From Candidatus Methylomirabilis lanthanidiphila (GTDB lineage Bacteria; Methylomirabilota; Methylomirabilia; Methylomirabilales; Methylomirabilaceae): DNA of 57,747 nt. The DNA is taken from NCBI GenBank assembly GCA_902196205.1, contig CABIKM010000033.1, positions 1-57,747 of the forward strand. Direction: 5' to 3'. The notes under the pieces were generated by a model. That model saw only the letters and a program-made list of their open reading frames with translations. It did not search any database and was not told where the DNA came from. Made by a program: the position numbers and the translations under genes. How positions within the stretch are numbered: the stretch's first letter is position 1; every line of letters begins with the position of its first letter. Below, in pieces: positions 33,628 through 41,408 of the stretch.

Positions 33628-34089
33628 CTACCCCAGCTTCACTGCCCAATCGTATGGGATATCCGGACTGTCGGGGGGAATTCGAAACTCATCAGGCTCC
33701 TGATAATTGTAGAGCTCGGTTGGAAAATTCACAATCGCCGACATCCGGTCGCCCACAGCCTTGTACCCATGGATCACCAGAGGCGGAATCTTGACCAGGA
33801 CCGGATTCTGCTCGCCAATGAAGAACTCGTTGACGAGACCTTTTGTGGGAGAGTCGTGGCGGGCATCATACAGGACGACCTTGGACATTCCGAGAACGCC
33901 GACAAAGTGGTCGGTCTGTTTCTTATGATAATGCCACCCCTTCACCACGCCCGGATAGGCGGCCGTGATATAGGCCTGCCCGAATCGCTCAAACTCCTCC
34001 CAGTCGCTGCGCAGCATCTCCGTAAGAAAGCCCCGCTCATCCGGAACCCTACGCAGCAGTCTGGTTTTCACCCCATCAATAAGCGTCAT
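33628..34089 (-). CDS. dTDP-4-dehydrorhamnose 3,5-epimerase family protein
   Basis: 153 residues of the RmlC-like cupin family. VVKGWHYHKKQTDHFVGVLG holds the usual active-site histidine, KVVLYDAR follows, and the C-terminal part has HGYKAVGDRMSAIVNFPTELYNY. It is shorter and more divergent than canonical RmlC (about 180 residues), so a related sugar-nucleotide epimerase is also possible. It sits between rfbA and rfbB, which supports a role in deoxysugar synthesis. Confidence 0.8.
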   Translation of the reverse strand: MTLIDGVKTRLLRRVPDERGFLTEMLRSDWEEFERFGQAYITAAYPGVVKGWHYHKKQTDHFVGVLGMSKVVLYDARHDSPTKGLVNEFFIGEQNPVLVKIPPLVIHGYKAVGDRMSAIVNFPTELYNYQEPDEFRIPPDSPDIPYDWAVKLG

Positions 34090-34103
34090 CGCACTTCACA
34101 CTC

Positions 34104-34131
34104 TGAACCTTGAACGTTGAACGTTGAACTT
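34104..34131. repeat. 7-bp tandem repeat
   Basis: TGAACCT, two TGAACGT units and TGAACTT in the short gap between the rfbA stop and the rfbC-like start. It forms part of the leader between co-transcribed genes. Confidence 0.8.
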
Positions 34132-34132
34132 C

Positions 34133-35197
34133 TTAGACCAGCCCGACTTGACTGCTGTCCCCAAGCATCAGCCGGTAGGCCTTCGGCTTTTCGCCGGACC
34201 GGAACACCTCCACGTTTTTCCCGATGAGGCTATCCTCTAACCGCCCGCCGATATCGGTAATCCGGCACTGGTCGAGGATAATACTGTGCTCGATCTCGCT
34301 GTTACAGACAAGCGTATCGTGGTAGATAGACGTAAAGGGCCCGATGTAGGAATTGATGATTCGGCAGCGCTTGCCGATGACAACCGGACCTCGAATAGTG
34401 CTGGCCGTCACGCTGGCCCCTTCCTCTATCACGACCTTTCCGATCACGTGTGACGCCCCATCGACATCCCCGTCCACTCGAGGCGTAATCGCCTCCAGCA
34501 TGATCCGGTTGGCCTCGAGCATATCTTCGAGCTTCCCGGTATCTTTCCACCAGCCGCTGATAACATGAGGATGAACCCGATACCCGTGATCGATCAAATA
34601 CTGAATGGCATCGGTGATCTCCAGCTCACCCCGGTGCGAAGGCTGAATCGCGTTGACCGCCCCGAAGATCGTGTGATCAAACATATAGACGCCGACAAGC
34701 GCCAAGTCGCTCTTCGGGTGGGTCGGCTTTTCCTCCAGGGAGATGACTCGTCCATCTTGCAGTTCCGCCACGCCAAACCGCTGCGGGTCGCGAACCCTTG
34801 CCAGGAGGATCTGGGAGTTAGCGCCCAGCCGCTCGAACTCCTCAACCAAAGAGCGAATTCCATCCTTGACCAGGTTATCCCCCAGATACATCACAAAAGG
34901 ATCATTCCCGAGAAATGGTCCGGCAATCTTGACCGCATGGGCCAGTCCGAGCGGTGCTTCTTGTTCGATATACGTGACGTCGAGCCCCCATTGCGCTCCA
35001 TCCCCCACGGCGCCCCGAATCTCCTGCTTCGTGTCGCCCACCACGATCCCAACCTCCTGAATCTTGGCCTCCGCCATCGCTTCCAGGGCATAGAAGAGGA
35101 TCGGTTTGTTGGCGATGGGCACGAGCTGCTTCGCGCTCGTATGGGTAATTGGACGCAAGCGGGTCCCTTTGCCCCCGCTCAAGATCAATGCCTTCAC
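34133..35197 (-). CDS. rfbA: Glucose-1-phosphate thymidylyltransferase, long form
   Basis: 354 residues from GTG 35197, preceded by AGGAAA. The catalytic domain has LSGGKGTRLRPITHTSAKQL, MYLGDNLVKDG, VISLEEKPTHPKSDLALVG and ISGWWKDTGKLEDML. The C-terminal quarter is a left-handed beta-helix of hexapeptides (about 245-335), which places it in the long RmlA-like group found in archaea and actinomycetes. It makes dTDP-glucose and is the first gene of the sugar operon. Confidence 0.93.
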   Translation of the reverse strand: MKALILSGGKGTRLRPITHTSAKQLVPIANKPILFYALEAMAEAKIQEVGIVVGDTKQEIRGAVGDGAQWGLDVTYIEQEAPLGLAHAVKIAGPFLGNDPFVMYLGDNLVKDGIRSLVEEFERLGANSQILLARVRDPQRFGVAELQDGRVISLEEKPTHPKSDLALVGVYMFDHTIFGAVNAIQPSHRGELEITDAIQYLIDHGYRVHPHVISGWWKDTGKLEDMLEANRIMLEAITPRVDGDVDGASHVIGKVVIEEGASVTASTIRGPVVIGKRCRIINSYIGPFTSIYHDTLVCNSEIEHSIILDQCRITDIGGRLEDSLIGKNVEVFRSGEKPKAYRLMLGDSSQVGLV

Positions 35198-35316
35198 AGT
35201 GTTTCCTCGATAACGTTCGGCGCCACCCCGCGGCGCGGGTCGATACCCAAAAAGGTCTGCGGGTGTCGACGTTTGAAGCGGCACAAACATTTAATGTATG
35301 GTGTAAGGCCCAAGAA

Positions 35317-35345
35317 ATTGTACGGAAGGATCCCCGGGTTGTCAA
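35317..35345 (-). promoter_or_regulatory. Promoter of the sugar-nucleotide operon
   Basis: TTGACA (35340-35345), a 17-base spacer and TACAAT (35317-35322) on the minus strand, leaving a leader of about 110 bases before rfbA. Confidence 0.7.
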
Positions 35346-35367
35346 ATTTGAAATGTCCGGCTGTTAC
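35339..35367 (+). promoter_or_regulatory. Possible divergent promoter for the second two-component system
   Basis: TTGTCA (35339-35344), a 17-base spacer and TGTTAC (35362-35367). Its -35 box overlaps the -35 box of the rfbA promoter on the other strand, so the two may compete. Confidence 0.4.
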
Positions 35368-35470
35368 GGAGCGAGACAGGACGACCTCTTCGATCCTGAC
35401 CTGGACTACGGCCTGTCCCGCGTGAACTTTCCCTTGACGGCGCTGAAGCAGGACGGCTAAAGTTCTATTC

Positions 35471-37009
35471 ATGAAGTTTCAACGCAAGTTGCTGCTTGGC
35501 TTCGCACTCATGGTGCTCCCGGTACTCCTGATCGGCGTTCAGGCCGTATGGAACAACCGGGAGGAACGAGCGGCCCTGAGGGCGCTCGGCGAGAGCATGG
35601 CGAGAACCCGGACCTATGCCGAGCTGGAAACGGTCTTGTTCCGCCAGAGCCGCCAGGTCTGGGGATTTCTCACCGGGATAGACCACGAGGCAGAGGCGGA
35701 GTTCTTCCGGCTGGAGCCGGAGATCGAGGAGCGCCTCCGCCTGTGGAAGCTGACACTCACGTCCGACGAGATAGATCTCGCCACAGACGTCGAGCAGATC
35801 CATACCCAGATGTTCGACGTCGGCAAGCGCATCATCGGCCTGCACCAGGGCGGACAGCGGAGTGCGGCGCTGGCCTTGGCGAACACAGAGATGAAAAGCC
35901 GCCTCCTGCCCGCCCTCAGCGCAAAGAATAAGGAGATCTACGGCGCAGCCCGCGCGCACAGTCTGCAACGGGCCTACGCCAGACTTGAGGAGATCCTGCA
36001 GACGGAGCAACGCCTGCTGTCTCTGATCATCTTGCTTTCCCTGACGATCGGGGTCGCCGCCTCTATCCTCATCTCCAGGGGGCTGGCGCGTCCGATCCAT
36101 CAGCTCAAGGCGGCTATGGAAGTAGTAGGCGCAGGCCACCTGGATCATGAGGTGGCAGTTCGCTCGAAGGACGAGATTGGCGAGTTGGCTCAGACGTTCG
36201 CCGGGATGACCGAAAACCTGAAACATTCCCACGAGGCGATGGCCCGGCTCAACGACGAACTGGAAACCAAGATTAAGAAGCTGGAAGAAACGCACGCACA
36301 ACTGATCCAATCTGAGAAACTGGCCTCCATCGGCGAGATGTCCGCGGCGGTCGCCCACGGCCTGCGCAATCCCCTGGCAAGTCTTCGGGCTGCGGCCCAG
36401 GTGACCAGTCATCACGTGGCCGACGGATCGGTGGCGCAGGCGCATCTCAAGATGGTCATTGCCGAGGTGGACCGACTGGATCGCCGCATCACCCATCTGC
36501 TCGCCTTCTCCAGACCCGCCCCGTTCCGTCCCTTGCCGGAGCAGCCATCGAGGTTAATCGACGACCTGTTGCCTAGCTTCGCCGGGCCGCTGAGGGATCG
36601 CAACGTCCGGATCGAGATCGACGTACAGCGCAACCTGCCTGACGTCTATGTCGATCCGATCCAGGTGGAACAGGCGCTCGGCGAGATCTTTGCCAACGCC
36701 CTCGATGCCATGCCCCATGGCGGGTCGCTCACCATCCGAGGATACTGCCACGCCGCGAACGGTCAGCCGGGATCTGTGACCCTGGAGATCGCCGATACTG
36801 GGAATGGGATCGCCACACAGGTCCTCCCGTCGGTCTGTGATCCGTTCTTCACGACGAGGGCGGAGGGAACCGGTCTTGGCCTTGCCATCGCCAAACGGTA
36901 TGTGGTACAGAACGGCGGATCGTTGGACATCGCCAGCACACCGGGAGTCGGCACCACGGTACGCATCATGCTGCCGATCTCATCGGGCGATCGGAACAAG
37001 ACGATATGA
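35471..37009 (+). CDS. Membrane sensor histidine kinase with HGLRNP H-box
   Basis: 512 residues. Membrane helices at about 8-26 and 182-202 flank a helical extracytoplasmic domain. HAMP (about 203-256) and a coiled-coil (255-285) precede HisKA with H296 in AVAHGLRNPLASL. The ATPase domain has EIFANALDAMPHGG, DTGNGIATQV and GTGLGLAIAKRYV. The residue after the histidine is Gly instead of the usual Glu or Asp. It overlaps the response-regulator start by four bases (ATGA). Confidence 0.88.
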   Translation: MKFQRKLLLGFALMVLPVLLIGVQAVWNNREERAALRALGESMARTRTYAELETVLFRQSRQVWGFLTGIDHEAEAEFFRLEPEIEERLRLWKLTLTSDEIDLATDVEQIHTQMFDVGKRIIGLHQGGQRSAALALANTEMKSRLLPALSAKNKEIYGAARAHSLQRAYARLEEILQTEQRLLSLIILLSLTIGVAASILISRGLARPIHQLKAAMEVVGAGHLDHEVAVRSKDEIGELAQTFAGMTENLKHSHEAMARLNDELETKIKKLEETHAQLIQSEKLASIGEMSAAVAHGLRNPLASLRAAAQVTSHHVADGSVAQAHLKMVIAEVDRLDRRITHLLAFSRPAPFRPLPEQPSRLIDDLLPSFAGPLRDRNVRIEIDVQRNLPDVYVDPIQVEQALGEIFANALDAMPHGGSLTIRGYCHAANGQPGSVTLEIADTGNGIATQVLPSVCDPFFTTRAEGTGLGLAIAKRYVVQNGGSLDIASTPGVGTTVRIMLPISSGDRNKTI

Positions 37010-38397
37010 ATCCCTCAACCCTGTTGATTGTAGACGACGAGCGCACCTTGGCCCGCTCGATCAAGCTGTTCATGGCCGAGCAGGGCTACGAGGCAGAAGT
37101 GGCCGAGAACGGGGACAAGGCACTGGAGCTGCTGGATCGCCTTCGCCCCGACCTGGTGTTCCTGGATGTCTGCCTGCCGGGCCAAAGCGGTATGGAGCTG
37201 CTGGGCAGGATCAAAGAGTTCGACCGCAATATTGCCGTCATTATGATGACCGCCTACGGCTCCATTGAAGGGGCGGTGGAGGCGGTCAAGCTGGGGGCGT
37301 TCGACTACATCAAGAAACCGGTCGATCTGGATGAGCTGAAGCTGCTGGCCGACCGGGCATGTGAGAGCGCGCGGTTGCGACAGGAGCTGTCCTATTACCG
37401 GGAGCGGGACGTCCGGGAGCGCCCCTATATGGGAATCATCGGCAAGTGCGAGGCGATGCGCGAGATCGTGACTCGAATCCGGCAGATCGCCGCGTTGGAG
37501 GACTCCCCCCCCATTCTGATCACAGGGGAAACGGGGACCGGAAAAGGGCTGGTCGCGCGTACCCTGCACCGCCACAGTCGGCGGGCGTCACGCGCCTTCA
37601 TCGAAATCAACTGCACAGCGCTCCCGGCCACGCTGATGGAGGCGGAACTGTTCGGATACGAGCGCGGGGCGTTTACCGATGCGAAAGAGTCGAAGATGGG
37701 CCTGTTCGAGGCGGCTGATGGAGGCTTCCTCTACCTGGACGAGGTAGGCGACACCGAGCTGTCCCTTCAAGGCAAGCTGCTTCGCGCCGTCGAAGAGCGG
37801 GTCATCCGGCGTATCGGGGGGCTACGGGACCGGCGGGTTGATGTCACCATCGTGGCCGCCACCCATCGGGATCTCGAAACCGAGGTCAGGGCGGGCCGAT
37901 TCAGAAAGGACCTCTACTATCGACTTGCCGTCATCACCATCGATCTGCCGCCGCTGCGCGAACGCGGCGAAGACATCCTGCTGCTTGCCGCCCACTTCCT
38001 GGAGACATTGAACGCCAAGTACGGGAAGGCAGTCCGCGCCATCGATGACCGAGCCGCCCGAACCCTTATTGAGTATCCGTGGCCAGGCAACATTCGGGAG
38101 CTGAGCCACGTCATCGAACGCGCGGTCTTGTGGAGCCGCGGAGATCGCCTGTCGGTCGATCAGCTCTCGTTAGCGCCTGCGCCACCGAGTACGCCGCCTG
38201 CCCCCATGCCGACTGCCGGCCTTGCGCATGGCGCGCTCCCGCAGGAGGGAATCGACCTGGCGGCGTGGGAGCGGTCGTTGGTGGAACAGGCGTTACGGGA
38301 TAGCGGCGGCAATCAGACGAAGGCGGCCAAGCTGCTCCGCCTCAGTCGAGATACCCTGCGCTACCGGCTGAAGAAGTTCGGCCTATCCCGGTCCTGA
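37006..38397 (+). CDS. NtrC-family response regulator with variant GAFTDA loop
   Basis: 463 residues. The receiver has D54 (VFLDVCLPG), the AAA+ domain has Walker A GETGTGKG at 174-181, and the C-terminal Fis-type helix-turn-helix is near AAKLLRLSRDTLRYRLKKF. The sigma54-contact loop reads GAFTDA at 221-226 rather than GAFTGA. The first system of this window keeps GAFTGA. It may still activate sigma54 promoters, since loop variants occur in nature, but activity is uncertain. Partner of the preceding kinase; targets unknown. Confidence 0.88.
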   Translation: MNPSTLLIVDDERTLARSIKLFMAEQGYEAEVAENGDKALELLDRLRPDLVFLDVCLPGQSGMELLGRIKEFDRNIAVIMMTAYGSIEGAVEAVKLGAFDYIKKPVDLDELKLLADRACESARLRQELSYYRERDVRERPYMGIIGKCEAMREIVTRIRQIAALEDSPPILITGETGTGKGLVARTLHRHSRRASRAFIEINCTALPATLMEAELFGYERGAFTDAKESKMGLFEAADGGFLYLDEVGDTELSLQGKLLRAVEERVIRRIGGLRDRRVDVTIVAATHRDLETEVRAGRFRKDLYYRLAVITIDLPPLRERGEDILLLAAHFLETLNAKYGKAVRAIDDRAARTLIEYPWPGNIRELSHVIERAVLWSRGDRLSVDQLSLAPAPPSTPPAPMPTAGLAHGALPQEGIDLAAWERSLVEQALRDSGGNQTKAAKLLRLSRDTLRYRLKKFGLSRS

Positions 38398-38432
38398 TTC
38401 GTCCTCAGGCCGTCCATCGCGAGAGGATTGGT

Positions 38433-38975
38433 GTGGCAAACATGCCGGCTGCGCCGAGAAGGAAAAAAATCATGGATACCGACGTCCTTGTCATGGGGGG
38501 GCTCACCATCCTGATGGCGGTCTTCGCCTTTACGAAAGGGAAGGATCTGCCGTTACGTGGCTTTCAGACCGGGTTTGGGCTACTCCAGGAGGTCTGGCTG
38601 CCGCTGTTATTCGGCTTTTGCCTGGCCGGCCTCTTCGAGGTGCTTGTCCCCCGAGAGCTGCTTGTCAAATGGATGGGCGAGGAATCGGGCGTCCGGGGCA
38701 TCCTGATCGGGTGGCTGGTGGGCTTGCTGATGCCCGGCGGACCATATGTCGTCTTCCCTTTGACCGCCTCACTGTTGAGAGATGGAATAGGGGTCGGACC
38801 GCTACTCACCTTCATCACCGCCAAGTTGCTCCTCTCGCCGATTCGATTGTTCACGTGGGAGGTCCCGTTCCTCGGCTGGGCCTTTGTCATGGCCAGGACG
38901 GTCCCAAGTCTGCTCCTGCCCCCGATCGTCGGCCTCATCGGCCAGCGTCTATACGCCCTGTTTCCAAAGTTGTAG
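38433..38975 (+). CDS. Small permease-like membrane protein (COG0701/YraQ type)
   Basis: 180 residues from GTG 38433 (AGAGGA five bases upstream); ATG 38472 with AAGGA upstream is a good alternative. There are four to five hydrophobic helices, with the GxxxGxLMPGGPYVVFPL pattern and ITAKLLLSPIRLFTWEVPFLG. It resembles half of the predicted permeases of the YraQ/DUF318 group. The substrate is unknown. It is the last gene before the AT-richer accessory region. Confidence 0.65.
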   Translation: MANMPAAPRRKKIMDTDVLVMGGLTILMAVFAFTKGKDLPLRGFQTGFGLLQEVWLPLLFGFCLAGLFEVLVPRELLVKWMGEESGVRGILIGWLVGLLMPGGPYVVFPLTASLLRDGIGVGPLLTFITAKLLLSPIRLFTWEVPFLGWAFVMARTVPSLLLPPIVGLIGQRLYALFPKL

Positions 38976-38995
38976 CACCGTAACGGTTAAATAAC

Positions 38996-39349
38996 GTGGC
39001 CATTGGTAACGAATGGGTCCATGACGAAGAAGTGGTGCGCCGCTCACTTGCGAAATTCTTTGTTTTCAAGCTCCCTGAGGACCAGAGAATTGAGCGCGTG
39101 TATTGGGCACTTGAGGGGGCCGTTGTAAGAGTTTGGACGATCATTGATCGGCCCGACTACGAATTCGAGAAGTCGATTTATGAAGCACAGCTTCGATTTA
39201 TGGATGCATTCCAGGAATTGGAATGCGACTTCTCAGTCATCTACCGGCTTGGAAGGCCGGTCGAATACTTCGGTATGGAAGGGGCGCGGCTGACTAAAAC
39301 ACAAAGCCGGCGGCCACGGAACCTTGCTGTTCGTTCCGACTCCGCGTGA
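38996..39349 (+). CDS. Hypothetical protein at the left edge of the accessory island
   Basis: 117 residues from GTG 38996. The sequence is charged and soluble, with an alpha/beta pattern (VYWALEGAVVRVWTIIDRPDYEFE, shown in part as VVRVWTIIDRPDYEFE) followed by IYEAQLRFMDAFQELECDFSVIYRLG. No domain was recognised. The shape, a short strand-rich body naming a partner-like acidic face, does not allow a function. Base composition is lower in GC than the permease before it. Confidence 0.55.
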   Translation: MAIGNEWVHDEEVVRRSLAKFFVFKLPEDQRIERVYWALEGAVVRVWTIIDRPDYEFEKSIYEAQLRFMDAFQELECDFSVIYRLGRPVEYFGMEGARLTKTQSRRPRNLAVRSDSA

Positions 39350-39427
39350 ATTGAGTGGAAATCGTGGGTGACGAGACTCTATGCTCAAAATGTCTCGGGA
39401 TGCGTAATGCGGGAACAGCAAACCAAA

Positions 39428-39766
39428 CTAACTGCTTGGTGGAAGTACGTCCCACTTGGCGCTTCGCGCTAAGCTTTTTGCAATTCTGGGAGGCTTATTG
39501 CCTTTCACTATAGCATGCGCCGGATTGTTTTCGACAGGGTCATGAAATACGTCCTGCTCGAGAGACCTCGCGTAGCCGGCCGTTATAGAAGCTAACCCGT
39601 GTGAAGAATATTCACTAAGAACTCGTTGTGGAGTGGTAACCCTTGCCACATCCACTGACATTTCAGGATCCTTAAATGCTGCCGAAGTAGGCCTCCCATC
39701 TTTTACTTGTAAAGGGTGTATTCTCCTGTAAAGCTCGTCGTTATCTGCAATCTCTTCGACCTCCAT
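39428..39766 (-). CDS. Hypothetical protein, third gene of the TIGR04255-headed module
   Basis: 112 residues from ATG 39766; a TTG at 39793 would add nine. Notable stretches are LYRRIHPLQVKDGRPTSAAF, DPEMSVDVARVTTP and DPVENNPAHAIVKG. His, Arg, Asp and Ser positions look constrained, giving the impression of a compact enzyme-like or nucleic-acid-binding domain, but no family was recognised. It is 45 bases downstream of the second gene on the same strand and shares the same AT-richer composition. Confidence 0.65.
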   Translation of the reverse strand: MEVEEIADNDELYRRIHPLQVKDGRPTSAAFKDPEMSVDVARVTTPQRVLSEYSSHGLASITAGYARSLEQDVFHDPVENNPAHAIVKGNKPPRIAKSLARSAKWDVLPPSS

Positions 39767-39811
39767 CCGCTCGATCTCTCGACCTAGATTCAAAAGGAAA
39801 ACGCTTGTCGG

Positions 39812-40333
39812 TCAAACGAAATGGATCAGAACTCTCCTGACCAGAGTCACGAGATCGCGAGTTGTGCCTTCATCAGTGATATCATCCGTTCCCTTTCGGG
39901 TAATCAGATATTCGAAGGGGATTCCACCTGGCCCCACGGTAACACTGACCTCGGTCGTTGGCAGTGCCCATTCGAGCAGTAATCCCCCATCCGAACAGGG
40001 AGCAGCAAAGGGCTCCGGGAGAGATGTGCTGAGGGATTCCCACAGCAGCTTTATGATCTTCTTCGCCGCTATCTGGGTCGCGTGATCTATTGGCGGGGCT
40101 CCGTAAGAATCCCAACCATGAGGCAGGTAACGGAAGGCAGAAATCTTGTCGAATACCGCACGTAGTCTTTTGAGGTGCTCTTCTTCAAGAATGTCGTCGA
40201 AGACCCAGTTCGCCGACGCGCTCCCCGTAGTTGAGGCGGAGGACACCACGGTGGGGGCCTCTTTTTCGAGAAGGCAAGTCGCCGCACCGCCTTGAGCATG
40301 CCCTTCGAATCCGCTCCCGCTCACTCTCATCAT
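39812..40333 (-). CDS. Hypothetical protein, second gene of the module
   Basis: 173 residues from ATG 40333, which overlaps the upstream stop by four bases (ATGA), so it is translationally coupled. The first 55 residues are low in complexity (Ser, Ala, Thr). The conserved-looking body has LPHGWDSYGAPPIDHATQIAAKKI and PCSDGGLLLEWALPTTEVSVTVGP (shorter cores GWDSYGAPPI and SDGGLLLEW). The second half looks like a beta-sheet that pairs acidic and aromatic residues. This pattern recurs in unnamed bacterial proteins. No function is known to me. Confidence 0.72.
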   Translation of the reverse strand: MMRVSGSGFEGHAQGGAATCLLEKEAPTVVSSASTTGSASANWVFDDILEEEHLKRLRAVFDKISAFRYLPHGWDSYGAPPIDHATQIAAKKIIKLLWESLSTSLPEPFAAPCSDGGLLLEWALPTTEVSVTVGPGGIPFEYLITRKGTDDITDEGTTRDLVTLVRRVLIHFV

Positions 40334-41145
40334 TGTATCCTTTCCCAGCGCTTGTGGGCAGTATTTGATGTCAGATCGGTAAACCCACGCACGATCCATT
40401 CATGAGCCACCTCGAACCACTCTTCCAAGTCCGAGCCTTCCGGCTGAGATCTCCCCCTGGCTGTGAGCTCAAGAATCAGCACGTCTTTGTTATCGACACT
40501 CCTTTTTCCATGCTTGAAAGTAACATGCAGTGCACCTCGTTCCTCTGGCAATCGAAAGCGGAGACTCATTGTCGCGTTGCTCGACTTCGGGAGGAACCCC
40601 GTCGAATAGGCAGAGCTCCAGGAAAACAGAGGAGAATAATCTTCTATTGCCGCAGGGAAGGCGCCGTCTGCCTCAACGATGTGGTTGACATACGTGGCCT
40701 CATATTGATTGGGTTGGATCTTCCCCAGTTCGTTGTTGATAGCAAACGTCCGAAAGGTTTCCCAATATTTCATGAACCGTTCTTTCGCGGTATTGAAATG
40801 AGGGTACTCATCTCCCTCTTTCGACTTACGCCAATTATGGTGGAATCGAGTCGGCTGGAGCTGTATAAGATAGTTCTTGTTGGAGTGGATCAGAAATACC
40901 CGCCTGAGCGGTGGTAGATCAACAAGTTCGATTTCGCCCTTAGCCTCAACACCTTGTACCCCCTCGAAGATTTCCGTCAATGGCGCTCTATCCTCAAGAA
41001 TAGGATACTCATCTTTAACATGACTCCAAAATAGTCCGTAGTGGGCCGTCAAAAAATTTGGCAGGGGATCAAACTGCACTCCGAGCACCACCTCAATCAC
41101 TGGCGGGGCCTTAAAATCGGGCATGGGCTCAGGTGATCGACTCAT
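40330..41145 (-). CDS. TIGR04255 family protein, first gene of the module
   Basis: 271 residues with GGAGGT eight bases before the ATG. The N-terminal FKAPPVIEVVLGVQFDPL and the overall layout match the sporadically distributed TIGR04255 family, whose biochemical role is undescribed. Later signatures are QPTRFHHNWRK, NQYEATYVNHI and LRFRLPEERGALHVTF. The protein is soluble and mixed alpha/beta. It heads a three-gene minus-strand operon, divergent from a type III restriction system, in DNA that is visibly poorer in GC than the core genes. Confidence 0.78.
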   Translation of the reverse strand: MSRSPEPMPDFKAPPVIEVVLGVQFDPLPNFLTAHYGLFWSHVKDEYPILEDRAPLTEIFEGVQGVEAKGEIELVDLPPLRRVFLIHSNKNYLIQLQPTRFHHNWRKSKEGDEYPHFNTAKERFMKYWETFRTFAINNELGKIQPNQYEATYVNHIVEADGAFPAAIEDYSPLFSWSSAYSTGFLPKSSNATMSLRFRLPEERGALHVTFKHGKRSVDNKDVLILELTARGRSQPEGSDLEEWFEVAHEWIVRGFTDLTSNTAHKRWERIQ

Positions 41146-41295
41146 TACTGGACCTCCATACCCAAATTACCTCTTTTCGAGTCTAGTCGCAACCCTCACC
41201 GCAAGGCCAGAAAGAGGGCTGTCTCGCCCAGAATGCAGTCATGTTTCGAAACAAAAGCGTGAAGTTCTCTCGCGTAAGCCGCATTATCTTGCGGT

Positions 41296-41324
41296 ACCTT
41301 AGCGAAAGGGTAGAGCTCTGTCAA
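41296..41324 (-). promoter_or_regulatory. Promoter of the TIGR04255 module
   Basis: TTGACA (41319-41324), a 17-base spacer and TAAGGT (41296-41301) on the minus strand. The leader to the first start codon is about 145 bases. Confidence 0.6.
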
Positions 41325-41344
41325 GCAATTCCAGGACAGAAAGC

Positions 41345-41373
41345 TTGACACTCAGGGGCCGCCTGCCTAGGAT
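41345..41373 (+). promoter_or_regulatory. Promoter of the type III restriction-modification operon
   Basis: TTGACA, a 17-base spacer and TAGGAT, with a leader of about 30 bases. Its -35 lies in the inverted repeat TGTCAAGC (41319-41326) / GCTTGACA (41343-41350), whose other arm is the -35 of the divergent promoter. Confidence 0.68.
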
Positions 41374-41408
41374 AGCCCTGACTGAGCGGGACAACAGGAG
41401 GGGTGGAC

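Noticed and set aside
35149-35460. 103-codon plus-strand frame before the second kinase
   Set aside because: Begins with TTG inside rfbA antisense, lacks a ribosome site and overlaps the divergent promoters.
37006-38397. Frameshift or damage in the second response regulator
   Set aside because: All domains are present in one frame; only the GAFTGA loop differs.
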